A stretch of 15,187 bases of DNA. Origin: Geobacter sp. UBA698. Its GTDB lineage: Bacteria > Desulfobacterota > Desulfuromonadia > Geobacterales > Pseudopelobacteraceae. The DNA lies in assembly GCA_002298925.1 (NCBI GenBank), contig DBMM01000095.1:1-15187 (forward strand). Direction: 5' to 3'. The first letter of the stretch is position 1. Every line of letters starts with the position of its first letter. This document shows, piece after piece, positions 7,639 through 15,187 of the stretch. A program made the position numbers and the translations under genes. Below the pieces are notes generated by a model. It was not told the origin of the DNA. It made no database searches and was given only the letters and a program-made list of their open reading frames with translations.

Positions 7639-10600
7639 CATCAATCATCATCTGTCGCAATTGTAGGGATCGGCGGCATCTTTCCCGATGCCCCGGATCT
7701 CGCCCGCTTCTGGGAAAACATCCGCTTGGCGAAAAGCGCCGCGCGGATAGCGCCGGAAGGACGTTGGCATATCCCGGTCGATGCTGCCTACCACCCCGAA
7801 GTGGGTAAGGCGGATCATGTTTATTCGAAATACGGCTGCTTTATCGAAGAAATTCCTCCTCTGACCACCCTGTCCGGCTTGGCCCCGGGATTCGAAGCGC
7901 CCGCCGGCCTGGACCCGCTCTTCCACCTTCTGCTTCACGCGGGAAAGCGCGCCTTTGACGACGGCGTCACCGAACCGCTGGATCGCTCCCGCATCGGCGT
8001 CATCATCGGTAACCTGGCCCTGCCCAGCGAAACCTCTGCCCAACTTGCCCGGCAATGGCTCGGCAAAACCTTTGAGGAAAAACTCCTCGGGCACGCCTCC
8101 ACTCGGCTCGATATCAACCCGATCAACCGCTATGTAGCCGGGCTACCGGCCGGGCTGCTGGCGCACGCACTCGGTCTGGGCGGAGGAAGCTGCACCCTGG
8201 ATGCAGCCTGCGCATCTTCGCTCTACGCCATCAAGCTTGCCTCAGACGAGCTGCTCTCCGGCCGCGCCGACGCCATGCTGACCGGCGGCCTATCCCGTCC
8301 CGACCCACTCTATACCCAGATGGGCTTTTCCCAACTGCGCGCCCTGTCGCGACGCGGCATCTGCTCCCCCTTTGACGCTTCCGGCGATGGCTTGGTAGTG
8401 GGCGAAGGAGCCGGGATATTTCTGCTCAAACGAACCGAGGACGCCCTGGCCCACGGTGATAGAATCTACGGAATCATCAGGGGCATCGGTCTGACCAACG
8501 ATGTGGGTGGCAGTCTGCTGGCCCCCCTTTCGGAAGGCCAGTTGCGCGCCATGCGCAGCGCCTACACCAAAGCCGGCTGGGACCCGCGGGACGTGGACCT
8601 GATCGAATGCCATGCAACCGGCACCCAGGTTGGAGACGCCACCGAGGTAGCCAGCCTGCGGGAACTGTGGGGCAATGCCCGGCCGCAGGGGAATCCCTGC
8701 ATCATCGGCTCGATCAAGTCCAACATCGGTCATCTTTTGACTGCCGCCGGCGCAGCCGCCCTGACCAAGGTGCTTCTGGCCATGGCCGAGGAACACCTTC
8801 CCCCCACTGCCAATTTCAGCGCGCCCCAACCGGGAATGGACCTTGACAACAGTCCTTTCAGGGTACTGACGGAAGGAATCGCCTGGGAACGCCGGGGCAA
8901 TGGCATTCCACGGCGGGCCGCAGTCAGCGCCTTCGGATTTGGCGGCATCAATGCCCATTTGCTCGTTGAGGAATGGCTACCGGAAAGCGGGCATGTTCGT
9001 CAAACCAAATATGAGCAGAAACAAAAACCGTGCATCCCGGTGGCAGTAGTCGGCATGGATGCCCGCTTCGGCCCCTGGCAGTCGTTGCGTTCTTTTCAGG
9101 AACGGGTTTTGGGAGATTCGTCACAAACCACCCCGACGCCCCCGACAAAATGGTGGGGTGCAGGGGAAAGCGCCTGGTTCAATGAACAGAATCTGCCGCA
9201 AACTCCTTTCAACGGCTTCTACATTAATGAAATAGCGGTTGCCGCCGAGCAGTTCCGCATACCGCCCCGCGAGATCGAGGAGATGCTACCGCAGCAGATC
9301 ATGATGCTCACCTCAGCAGCGGCAGCCATGGCCGACGCTGGGCTTGACCGCGAAGACAATCTACGGGCAGGGGTCTTTGTCGGAATTGCCCTGGATCTGA
9401 ACAGCACCAATTTCAGCTTCCGCTGGTCCTTGGCCGAACAAGCCGCAGCCTGGGCCAAAGAGATGGGACGGGAGTTATCAGCGGAAGAACTGACTGCCTG
9501 GACTACACAACTGCGGGATGACGCCGGTCCGCCCCTGACCGCCAACCGCACCATGGGCGCCCTGGGCAATATCGTGGCAAGCAGGATTGCGCGAGAATTC
9601 AGGGTCGGGGGACCGAGTTTTGCCCTTGCCAGTGAAGAAAATTCCGGCATCCGTTCCCTGGAAACGGCACTGCGCATGCTTCAGTCGAATGAGATTGACC
9701 GGGCAGTGGTGGGGGCAGTGGACCTTGCCGGTGACCTGCGCGCAGTTCTGGGGCAGCATGCCGGAAAGCAATTCTCACGTTCAGGTCGTGGACTTCCCTT
9801 TGATCAGCGGGCAGACGGCGCCATTGTAGGTGAAGGAGCGGCCTGTGTCGTACTCAAGCGCCTCGATGATGCGGAGCGGGACGGCGACCGGATCTATGCG
9901 GTCGTCCGCGGTATCGGCAGTTCCGGCGGCACCACAACCGTACCGGACCGGGACACCTATTGCCAAGCCCTGGAGCGGGCTTACAACGATGCCGGGGCCA
10001 ATCCGGCCACCGTGGCTTTTGTGGAGGCGCACGCCAGCGGCCACCCTGCCGAAGACCGCATGGAAGCCGCCGCCCTGGCGACCTTTTTCGGGACAACGCC
10101 AACGGATGACGCCCCTCCACGCAAAGAGCGGTCCTGTGCCATTTCCAGCATTGCCGCCGATATAGGCAACAGCGGCGCCGCCTCCGGGCTGGCCTCTCTG
10201 GTGCGGGGATGCTTGGCCCTGTATCAGGAAATCATCCCCCCCTGTCGCGGCATGGAAACTCCCTGCCAGGAGCTTTCCGGTCCCGGCCCGCTCTATCTTC
10301 CCCGCTCTCCGCGTTACTGGCTCCGCAACCGGGCCGAGGGACCGCGCCGGGCCGGTATCAGCGTCTTTGGTATGGATGGTGGTTGTAGCCATGTGGTTCT
10401 GGAAGGATGGGATTCTCCTCCGCCCAGATTTGAGACGGAACGTATCGCGCCGCTCGGAGCTGGATCGGAATTCCTGTTCTCCGTCTACGGCGAAAACCCG
10501 TCCGACCTGATCAGGGGACTTGACCTGCTACGCCAACGCACCTACCATACAACGGATAACAGTTTGGCAACAGTGGCGCACGATTGGTTCATCCGCGCCG

Positions 10601-13600
10601 AAACACATACGACTGAAACAACCCTGCTTCCCCGCGCCCTGGCCCTAGTTGCCCGCAACCGGGATGAGCTTGTGGCGCTTATCGACCTGGGAAAACAGAT
10701 GCTTGCTTCAGGCAGTTCACCGGCAGAACTCCTGGCCCACCCTGCCCTGCATGACCGGCTGTTCTATTCCTCCACGCCGCTCGGGCTTGAGGGAAAAATC
10801 GCCTTTGTCTTCCCCGGCTCAGGAAATCATTACCCCGGCATGGGCATGGAACTTTCCTGCCGCTGGCCGGAGATATTCCGCAGCCAGGATGAAAGCAACC
10901 TCTATTTGCGCAGTCAGTTTCAACCGGAACGGTTCTGGAACGGAACGCCCTTGGCGGAAATCAACGACGACCACCGAGCCGTCATCTTCGGCCAGGTTGC
11001 CATTGGCTGTGCCGTCAGCGACCTGGTGCGGAGCTTCGGCGTTGAGCCGCAGACTGCCATCGGCTACAGCCTGGGTGAATCGGCTGCCTTGTTTGCCTTG
11101 GGTGCTTGGCACGACCGAGACGGCATGCTGACCCGCATGCACAATTCAACGCTCTTCACGCATGATATGGCCGGTGAATGCCGGGCTGCCCAACGTGCCT
11201 GGGGTTTGGACGAAGGAAGCCGGATCGATTGGAGCATCGGCGTTGTTGCTGCTCCCGCGCCGGAGGTGCGCAAGGCTCTGGAAGGAATGTCGCGAGTCTA
11301 TTTGTTGATCATCAACACCCCGGATGAATGCGTGATCGGTGGCGACTCCGATGGCGTCAAACAGGTCGTGGAACGGCTCGCCTGTCGTTTCTTCCCCCTT
11401 CACGGGGTGACCACGGTTCACTGCGATGTTGCCCGGGAAGTTGCCGTACCCTACCGGCAGCTCCATCTCTTCCCTACCACCCCACCGGCAGGAATCCGTT
11501 TCTACAGCGGCGCCAGAAGCGCTGCCTATGAACTCAACCGTGAAAACGCAGCCGATTCAATCCTGGCCCAGGCAGTGGAAGGCATCAACTTCCCCGCAAC
11601 CATCGAACAAGCCTATAGCACCGGGGTACGACTGTTCCTCGAAATGGGACCAGGAAGTTCCTGTAGCAGAATGATCAGCCGCATCCTGGAAAACCGCCCC
11701 CACCTGGCCAGGTCCATATGCCATCAGGGACAGGACCCAGTTTCGGGGCTGTTGCGGCTTCTGGCACAATTGGTAGCGGAGCGGGTGCCGTTGGACCTCT
11801 CGCCCCTGTTTATTGCGCCAACCGAGAAACTTCTCGTTTCAACAAAAAAATCCATAGTGCGCGTCCCTTGTGGAGGAATGCCGTTTCAGCCATCGCTTCC
11901 GCCGCGCCGGGCTCCTGCCATCTCTGAGCCCCATCCCCACCCCGGCCCTCCCCTTGAAGGGGGAGGAACGAGAGGCTCAACGTCAACGCATAAGCCTCTT
12001 CAGGACGAGATGACTACCGCTTCTCTGCAGGGAAGTGCTGAGTTATCGCCCCATGAACAGGTCATACGCGACTTTGCCGCGGCCCAGCAGGCGCGTCTCA
12101 AAGCCCATGAAGCCTACCTGCGGGTTTCGGAAAACCTGACCGGCGCCATGGCCCAGGCCCTGCAGTTCCAAGTTTCGCTCCAACAGGCGCTGGGGGATGT
12201 GCCATTGGACATTAGTTCGGCTACTCTCCCCTCGCCACCGGCATCGCCAAACAATTTCCCTCCCCTTCAAGGGGAAGTAGCATTCAGTCCGAAAGTAGCC
12301 AGCTCGCCCCTCAGTCCCGCACCGGCCATTCCCTGTGTATTCGACCGCACCATGTGCTTGGAATTTGCCCGCGGCAGCGTCAGCCGCATGCTTGGCCCCG
12401 ATTTTAACGAAGTGGACCAGTTCCCCACCCGGGTGCGCCTGCCAGATGAACCGCTGATGCTGGTGGACCGGATCGTTACCTTGGAGGGTAAGGCCAAATC
12501 AATGACCAGCGGGCGTGTGGTGACCGAACACGACATCCACGCCGGTGCCTGGTATCTGGATGGCGGCCGAATCCCCACCTGCATCGCCGTGGAAGCCGGC
12601 CAAGCCGACCTGTTCCTCTCCGGCTACCTGGGAATCGACTTCATTACCCGCGGCCTGGCGGTCTACCGCCTGCTGGATGCCGTGGTCACCTTTCACCGCG
12701 CTCTTCCCAAACCGGGAGAAACTATTCGCTATGATATCCGTATAGAGCGCTTCTTCCGCCAGGGAGACACCTATCTGTTCCGTTTCAGGTTTGATGCCAC
12801 TGTCAACGGCGAACCTCTGCTGACCATGCAGGATGGCTGTGCAGGGTTCTTTACCAGCCAGGAACTGGATGCCGGAAAAGGGATCGTACGGCCGGCGATT
12901 GACCTGCGCCCCACCAAGGGAAACCGCCTCGCTGACTGGCGTGAACTGGTACCTATGGTACGCGAAGGTTACAACGCCGGCCAACTTGGTCGCCTAAGGA
13001 CCGGTGATCTGGGCGACTGTTTCGGCCCGGACTTTGGTTCCCTTGGTCTGACGCAGCCCCTGACCATTCCCGGTGGCGTAATGGAGCTGGTTCACCGGGT
13101 CCAGGAAATTAACCCTGAAGGCGGACGTTACGGACTTGGTCAGATCATAGCAGAAGCTGATATCCATCCCCATGACTGGTTCATCACCTGTCATTTCGTG
13201 GATGACCGGGTCATGCCGGGAACCCTGATGTACGAGTGCTGCATGCACACCCTGCGGATCTTCCTGCTGCGCATGGGATGGGTTGCCGAAGCCGGGCAGG
13301 CGGCCTGGGAGCCGGTTCCGGGCGTGGCAAGCAGGCTCTGTTGCCGGGGCCAGGTACTGGAGACCACCAAAATGGTCACCTACGAAGTCACCATCCGCGA
13401 ACTGGGCTACGGTCCTGAACCATACGCCATAGCCGATGCCTTAATGTATGCCGACGGAAAACCGATCGTGGAAATCACCAGCATGTCGGCGCGCCTCTCC
13501 GGTACCAGCCGGAAGAAGCTGGAAAGTCTCTGGCAGGGAAGTATCCCACTCCCTCCCCTGCAAGGGGGAGGAACAAAAGGCTCAACGTCTGCGTCTGCAC

Positions 13601-14724
13601 TCTCCGGAGATAGTGAAATCATTCGTCCAGACACCCGCAAACCGGCCATCTACACAAAACAGCAAATCATGGCCTACAGCAACGGCAATCCCTCCGAGGG
13701 ATTCGGCGAGCCGTACCGCATCTTTGACAGCGAGCGCAAAATTGCCCGCCTGCCCGGCCCCCCTTTCCAGTTCATGGACCGGATCACCGATGTTCAGGGC
13801 GAGCCGTGGCGCATGGTTGCCGGAGTCCGGACCGAGGCCCAGTACGATGTCCCGCCCGATGCTTGGTATTTTGCAGCCGAACGTCAACAACGCATGCCCT
13901 TTGCGGTATTGCTGGAGGCAGCCCTGCAGCCGTGCGGCTGGCTGGCGGCCTACGTCGGTTCGGCCCTGACCTCTCCAACCGACATCTCCTTCCGCAACCT
14001 GGGAGGCAGCGCGGTCCAGCACCGCCCTGTCACCCCGGCCAGCGGAACTCTGACCGCCACGGCCTGCTTGAAGAAAGTGGCCACCAGCGGCGGCATGATC
14101 ATCCAGGAGTTCGACTTCTCCGTAGCAGACCGGAACGGGATCCTCTACGAAGGCGACACCATGTTCGGCTTCTTCTCCAAAGAAGCCCTGGCTTCCCAGG
14201 TTGGAATCCGCGACGCCAAGCCCTATCAGCCAACAGCGGCGGAGACCGGACGCGGGCGCAGCCTGCCCTACCCCCCGCAAGCGCCCTATCCGGAAAAGCA
14301 GCTTGCCATGATCGACCGGATCGAGCTGTTCGTCCCGGACGGCGGACCGGCAGGACTCGGCTACCTGCGGGGGATCAAGGACGTGGATCCGGATGAGTGG
14401 TTCTTCAAAGCCCATTTTTACCAGGATCCGGTAACACCCGGCTCGCTGGGGCTGGAATCATTTCTCCAGTTGGTCAAGTTCGCCGCTGTCGAGCGCTGGG
14501 GATGGGATGTCGACAACACTCTGGCTTCCATGAGCCTTGGCCAGCGCCATCGCTGGCTCTACCGGGGTCAGATCATTCCCACGAACAGCAAGGTAACGGT
14601 CGAGGCCTGGATTACGGCAGCGGATGATGTGCAGCAAATTCTGGTGGCCGACGGTTTTCTGTCCGTTGACGGCCGCCTGATCTACCAGATGAATGATTTC
14701 AGCGTGCGCATAGAGCAACCCTGA
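7636..14724 (+). CDS. pfaC: PfaC-type PUFA synthase: KS-CLF-AT-DH-DH
   Basis: This is a complete 2362-residue partner synthase. KS, about 4-447: Cys192 in DAACASS, His326 in ECHATGT, His366 in NIGHLLTAAG. Chain-length factor, about 467-925: a degenerate KS in which the active Cys position is Glu668 (SEENS), the first His survives (His799, EAHASG) and the second is Asn845; CLF partners set chain length and do not condense alone. AT, about 1053-1360: FPGSG at 1059, Ser1145 in GYSLGES, His1262 in VHCDVA; this is PfaB-like and here fused, whereas gamma-proteobacterial clusters carry it as a separate gene. A helical linker lies at about 1469-1520. Four FabA-like hotdogs follow at about 1599-1749, 1806-1950, 2027-2184 and 2224-2362; only the second (His1853, HFVDDRVMPG) and fourth (His2260, HFYQDPVTPG) keep the catalytic His, giving two dehydratase/isomerase pairs. 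Three palindromic repeats are embedded in linkers. There is no C-terminal acyltransferase of the kind fused to some myxobacterial homologues. Confidence 0.93.
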   Translation: MHQSSSVAIVGIGGIFPDAPDLARFWENIRLAKSAARIAPEGRWHIPVDAAYHPEVGKADHVYSKYGCFIEEIPPLTTLSGLAPGFEAPAGLDPLFHLLLHAGKRAFDDGVTEPLDRSRIGVIIGNLALPSETSAQLARQWLGKTFEEKLLGHASTRLDINPINRYVAGLPAGLLAHALGLGGGSCTLDAACASSLYAIKLASDELLSGRADAMLTGGLSRPDPLYTQMGFSQLRALSRRGICSPFDASGDGLVVGEGAGIFLLKRTEDALAHGDRIYGIIRGIGLTNDVGGSLLAPLSEGQLRAMRSAYTKAGWDPRDVDLIECHATGTQVGDATEVASLRELWGNARPQGNPCIIGSIKSNIGHLLTAAGAAALTKVLLAMAEEHLPPTANFSAPQPGMDLDNSPFRVLTEGIAWERRGNGIPRRAAVSAFGFGGINAHLLVEEWLPESGHVRQTKYEQKQKPCIPVAVVGMDARFGPWQSLRSFQERVLGDSSQTTPTPPTKWWGAGESAWFNEQNLPQTPFNGFYINEIAVAAEQFRIPPREIEEMLPQQIMMLTSAAAAMADAGLDREDNLRAGVFVGIALDLNSTNFSFRWSLAEQAAAWAKEMGRELSAEELTAWTTQLRDDAGPPLTANRTMGALGNIVASRIAREFRVGGPSFALASEENSGIRSLETALRMLQSNEIDRAVVGAVDLAGDLRAVLGQHAGKQFSRSGRGLPFDQRADGAIVGEGAACVVLKRLDDAERDGDRIYAVVRGIGSSGGTTTVPDRDTYCQALERAYNDAGANPATVAFVEAHASGHPAEDRMEAAALATFFGTTPTDDAPPRKERSCAISSIAADIGNSGAASGLASLVRGCLALYQEIIPPCRGMETPCQELSGPGPLYLPRSPRYWLRNRAEGPRRAGISVFGMDGGCSHVVLEGWDSPPPRFETERIAPLGAGSEFLFSVYGENPSDLIRGLDLLRQRTYHTTDNSLATVAHDWFIRAETHTTETTLLPRALALVARNRDELVALIDLGKQMLASGSSPAELLAHPALHDRLFYSSTPLGLEGKIAFVFPGSGNHYPGMGMELSCRWPEIFRSQDESNLYLRSQFQPERFWNGTPLAEINDDHRAVIFGQVAIGCAVSDLVRSFGVEPQTAIGYSLGESAALFALGAWHDRDGMLTRMHNSTLFTHDMAGECRAAQRAWGLDEGSRIDWSIGVVAAPAPEVRKALEGMSRVYLLIINTPDECVIGGDSDGVKQVVERLACRFFPLHGVTTVHCDVAREVAVPYRQLHLFPTTPPAGIRFYSGARSAAYELNRENAADSILAQAVEGINFPATIEQAYSTGVRLFLEMGPGSSCSRMISRILENRPHLARSICHQGQDPVSGLLRLLAQLVAERVPLDLSPLFIAPTEKLLVSTKKSIVRVPCGGMPFQPSLPPRRAPAISEPHPHPGPPLEGGGTRGSTSTHKPLQDEMTTASLQGSAELSPHEQVIRDFAAAQQARLKAHEAYLRVSENLTGAMAQALQFQVSLQQALGDVPLDISSATLPSPPASPNNFPPLQGEVAFSPKVASSPLSPAPAIPCVFDRTMCLEFARGSVSRMLGPDFNEVDQFPTRVRLPDEPLMLVDRIVTLEGKAKSMTSGRVVTEHDIHAGAWYLDGGRIPTCIAVEAGQADLFLSGYLGIDFITRGLAVYRLLDAVVTFHRALPKPGETIRYDIRIERFFRQGDTYLFRFRFDATVNGEPLLTMQDGCAGFFTSQELDAGKGIVRPAIDLRPTKGNRLADWRELVPMVREGYNAGQLGRLRTGDLGDCFGPDFGSLGLTQPLTIPGGVMELVHRVQEINPEGGRYGLGQIIAEADIHPHDWFITCHFVDDRVMPGTLMYECCMHTLRIFLLRMGWVAEAGQAAWEPVPGVASRLCCRGQVLETTKMVTYEVTIRELGYGPEPYAIADALMYADGKPIVEITSMSARLSGTSRKKLESLWQGSIPLPPLQGGGTKGSTSASALSGDSEIIRPDTRKPAIYTKQQIMAYSNGNPSEGFGEPYRIFDSERKIARLPGPPFQFMDRITDVQGEPWRMVAGVRTEAQYDVPPDAWYFAAERQQRMPFAVLLEAALQPCGWLAAYVGSALTSPTDISFRNLGGSAVQHRPVTPASGTLTATACLKKVATSGGMIIQEFDFSVADRNGILYEGDTMFGFFSKEALASQVGIRDAKPYQPTAAETGRGRSLPYPPQAPYPEKQLAMIDRIELFVPDGGPAGLGYLRGIKDVDPDEWFFKAHFYQDPVTPGSLGLESFLQLVKFAAVERWGWDVDNTLASMSLGQRHRWLYRGQIIPTNSKVTVEAWITAADDVQQILVADGFLSVDGRLIYQMNDFSVRIEQP
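11929..11990 (+). repeat. Palindromic repeat element A, in frame within pfaC (AT-helix junction)
   Basis: A C-rich lead (11929-11945) is followed by an inverted repeat with arms CCTCCCC (11947-11953) and GGGGAGG (11960-11966) around a short loop, then a tail AACGAGAGGCTCAACGTC. It encodes PHPHPGPPLEGGGTRGSTS at about residues 1432-1450, a stretch unlike a folded domain. Bases 11946-11984 match element C (13551-13589) at 35 of 39 positions by my count. It looks like a dispersed palindromic element inserted in a linker without breaking the frame. Confidence 0.72.
12256..12279 (+). repeat. Palindromic repeat element B, in frame within pfaC (helix-DH1 junction)
   Basis: TTCCCTCCCCTTCAAGGGG contains the perfect odd palindrome CCCCTTCAAGGGG at 12262-12274. 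It is read in the same frame as elements A and C, giving FPPLQGEV at about residues 1541-1548, with PPLQG shared with element C. It lacks the GGCTCAACGTC tail of A and C, so it is a shorter or more decayed copy, or a different member of the same class. Confidence 0.55.
13549..13595 (+). repeat. Palindromic repeat element C, in frame within pfaC (DH1-DH2 junction)
   Basis: Inverted repeat arms CCTCCCC (13552-13558) and GGGGAGG (13565-13571) are followed by AACAAAAGGCTCAACGTC. It encodes PPLQGGGTKGSTSAS from about residue 1973, between the second and third hotdog folds. The differences from element A are four substitutions in 39 bases, none a gap, and both copies are read in the same frame. Confidence 0.72.
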
Positions 14725-14749
14725 GCAGTTGCCTGCATGTGATCTTTTT

Positions 14750-14753
14750 GGAG
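14750..14753 (+). promoter_or_regulatory. Ribosome binding site for oleA in a 37-bp gap
   Basis: GGAG lies eight bases upstream of the ATG at 14762. The 14725-14761 gap between pfaC and oleA is too short for an obvious promoter plus terminator, and I see no hairpin in it. oleA therefore has its own translation signal but probably shares the pfa transcript. Confidence 0.65.
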
Positions 14754-14761
14754 TACCAAAC

Positions 14762-15187
14762 ATGAAATACAGCAAAGTTACCATCGAGGCGTTTGGCTAC
14801 CAATTGGCGCCGGTGGTCGTTTCCACCAGTGACCTTGAAGCACGCCTGGAGCCGCTCTACCGTGAGCTGCGCATTGCGCCGGGACAGTTGCAGGCTCTGA
14901 CCGGCATCCGCGAGCGGCGCTGGTGGGAGCCGGGATATCCGCTTTCCCAGGGAGCAATCGCCGCCGGTAAAAAAGCCCTGGACGCCAGCGGAGTCGCCGC
15001 AAGCCAGATCGGCGCCCTGATCTATGCCGGAGTCTGCCGCGAGCAGTTCGAGCCGGCCACCGCCTGCCGGGTTGCCGACGGCCTCGGCATCGGCGGCCAT
15101 GCCGCCATTTTCGATCTTTCCAACGCCTGCCTCGGCGTTCTGAACGGCATCCTGGACCTGGCCAACCGCATCGAACTGGGCCAGATC
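14762..15187 (+). CDS. oleA: OleA-type head-to-head acyl condensing thiolase (5' part only)
   Basis: The first 142 residues of a FabH/thiolase-superfamily enzyme, still open at the window edge; family members are about 340-350 residues, so roughly 40% is present. OleA joins two fatty acyl thioesters by non-decarboxylative Claisen condensation to a beta-keto acid, the first step of long-chain olefin or ketone synthesis. The N-terminus MKYSKVTIEAFGYQLAPVVV and the GQLQALTGIRERRWW motif are typical of proteobacterial OleA. Active-site Cys123 sits in LSNACLG, and Glu97 in CREQFEPATAC lies 26 residues before it, the same spacing as the catalytic Glu117 and Cys143 of Xanthomonas OleA, which sets it apart from ordinary FabH. 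It starts 37 bp after pfaC on the same strand, with its own GGAG site. A FabH-like ketosynthase with another role is the alternative, but the Glu makes OleA much more likely. Confidence 0.9.
   Translation, partial: MKYSKVTIEAFGYQLAPVVVSTSDLEARLEPLYRELRIAPGQLQALTGIRERRWWEPGYPLSQGAIAAGKKALDASGVAASQIGALIYAGVCREQFEPATACRVADGLGIGGHAAIFDLSNACLGVLNGILDLANRIELGQI

Noticed and set aside
11946..11966. GC-rich hairpins at 11946-11966 and 13551-13571 as Rho-independent terminators
   Set aside because: They lie inside a continuous reading frame, have no T-run after the stem, and recur with a shared tail, which fits a repeat element better.
13582..14415. Long antisense open frame (277 codons) opposite the pfaC dehydratases, and many similar antisense frames elsewhere
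   Set aside because: These are expected in GC-rich coding DNA, show no recognisable motifs, and lie opposite conserved catalytic domains.
759..14724. A modular type I polyketide synthase or glycolipid synthase instead of a PUFA synthase
   Set aside because: Tandem identical ACPs, KS-CLF, FabA-like dehydratase pairs and an adjacent PfaD are diagnostic of the PUFA/secondary-lipid family. HglE-like systems lack this full set.
14725..14761. A promoter or terminator between pfaC and oleA
   Set aside because: Only 37 bases, no hairpin and no pair of convincing -35/-10 boxes; only the GGAG ribosome site is supported.

Overview
The window is one gene-dense stretch of a bacterial secondary-lipid locus, with every gene on the + strand and almost no intergenic DNA. 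It holds the 3' end of a PfaD-type enoyl reductase, two complete giant multidomain synthases of the polyunsaturated fatty acid (PUFA) synthase family, called here PfaA-type and PfaC-type, and the 5' end of an oleA-type thiolase. The DNA is GC-rich. The order ER, then KS-MAT-ACP-KR-DH, then KS-CLF-AT-DH-DH, then oleA fits best with Deltaproteobacteria of the Geobacter/Desulfuromonadales kind, where pfa-like and ole genes are known. This placement is an inference from gene content, not from a marker gene.

Layout. 1-762: pfaD, C-terminal 253 residues only. 759-7634: pfaA, with a GTG start overlapping the pfaD stop. Its domains are KS, malonyl-AT, a Pro/Ala linker with a helical segment, four nearly identical ACPs, KR, and a double-hotdog PS-DH-like dehydratase. 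7636-14724: pfaC, one base after the pfaA stop. Its domains are KS, chain-length factor, a PfaB-like acyltransferase, a helical linker, and four FabA-like hotdogs making two dehydratases. 14762-15187: oleA, running off the right edge. No tRNA, rRNA, CRISPR array, transposase or convincing terminator is seen, and the only clear intergenic gap is 37 bp before oleA.

How the genes work together. The iterative PfaA/PfaC/PfaD complex should load malonyl units on the ACP array, condense them (KS, KS-CLF), and process them by ketoreduction (KR), dehydration or isomerisation (DH domains) and enoyl reduction (PfaD), giving a methylene-interrupted polyunsaturated acyl chain. OleA joins two activated acyl chains head to head as the first step to long-chain olefins. 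Its position directly behind pfaC suggests that the product is a very long polyunsaturated hydrocarbon of the hentriacontanonaene (C31:9) type rather than a membrane EPA/DHA. This is inference; the remaining ole genes and any phosphopantetheinyl transferase lie outside the window.

The least expected structure is in the linkers. Three related palindromic GC-rich repeat elements sit in the same reading frame inside pfaC, at the AT/helix, helix/DH1 and DH1/DH2 junctions. A CCCCNNN heptamer tract lies in the pfaA MAT/ACP linker. The four 288-bp ACP repeats show a mosaic pattern that looks like recent duplication or gene conversion.
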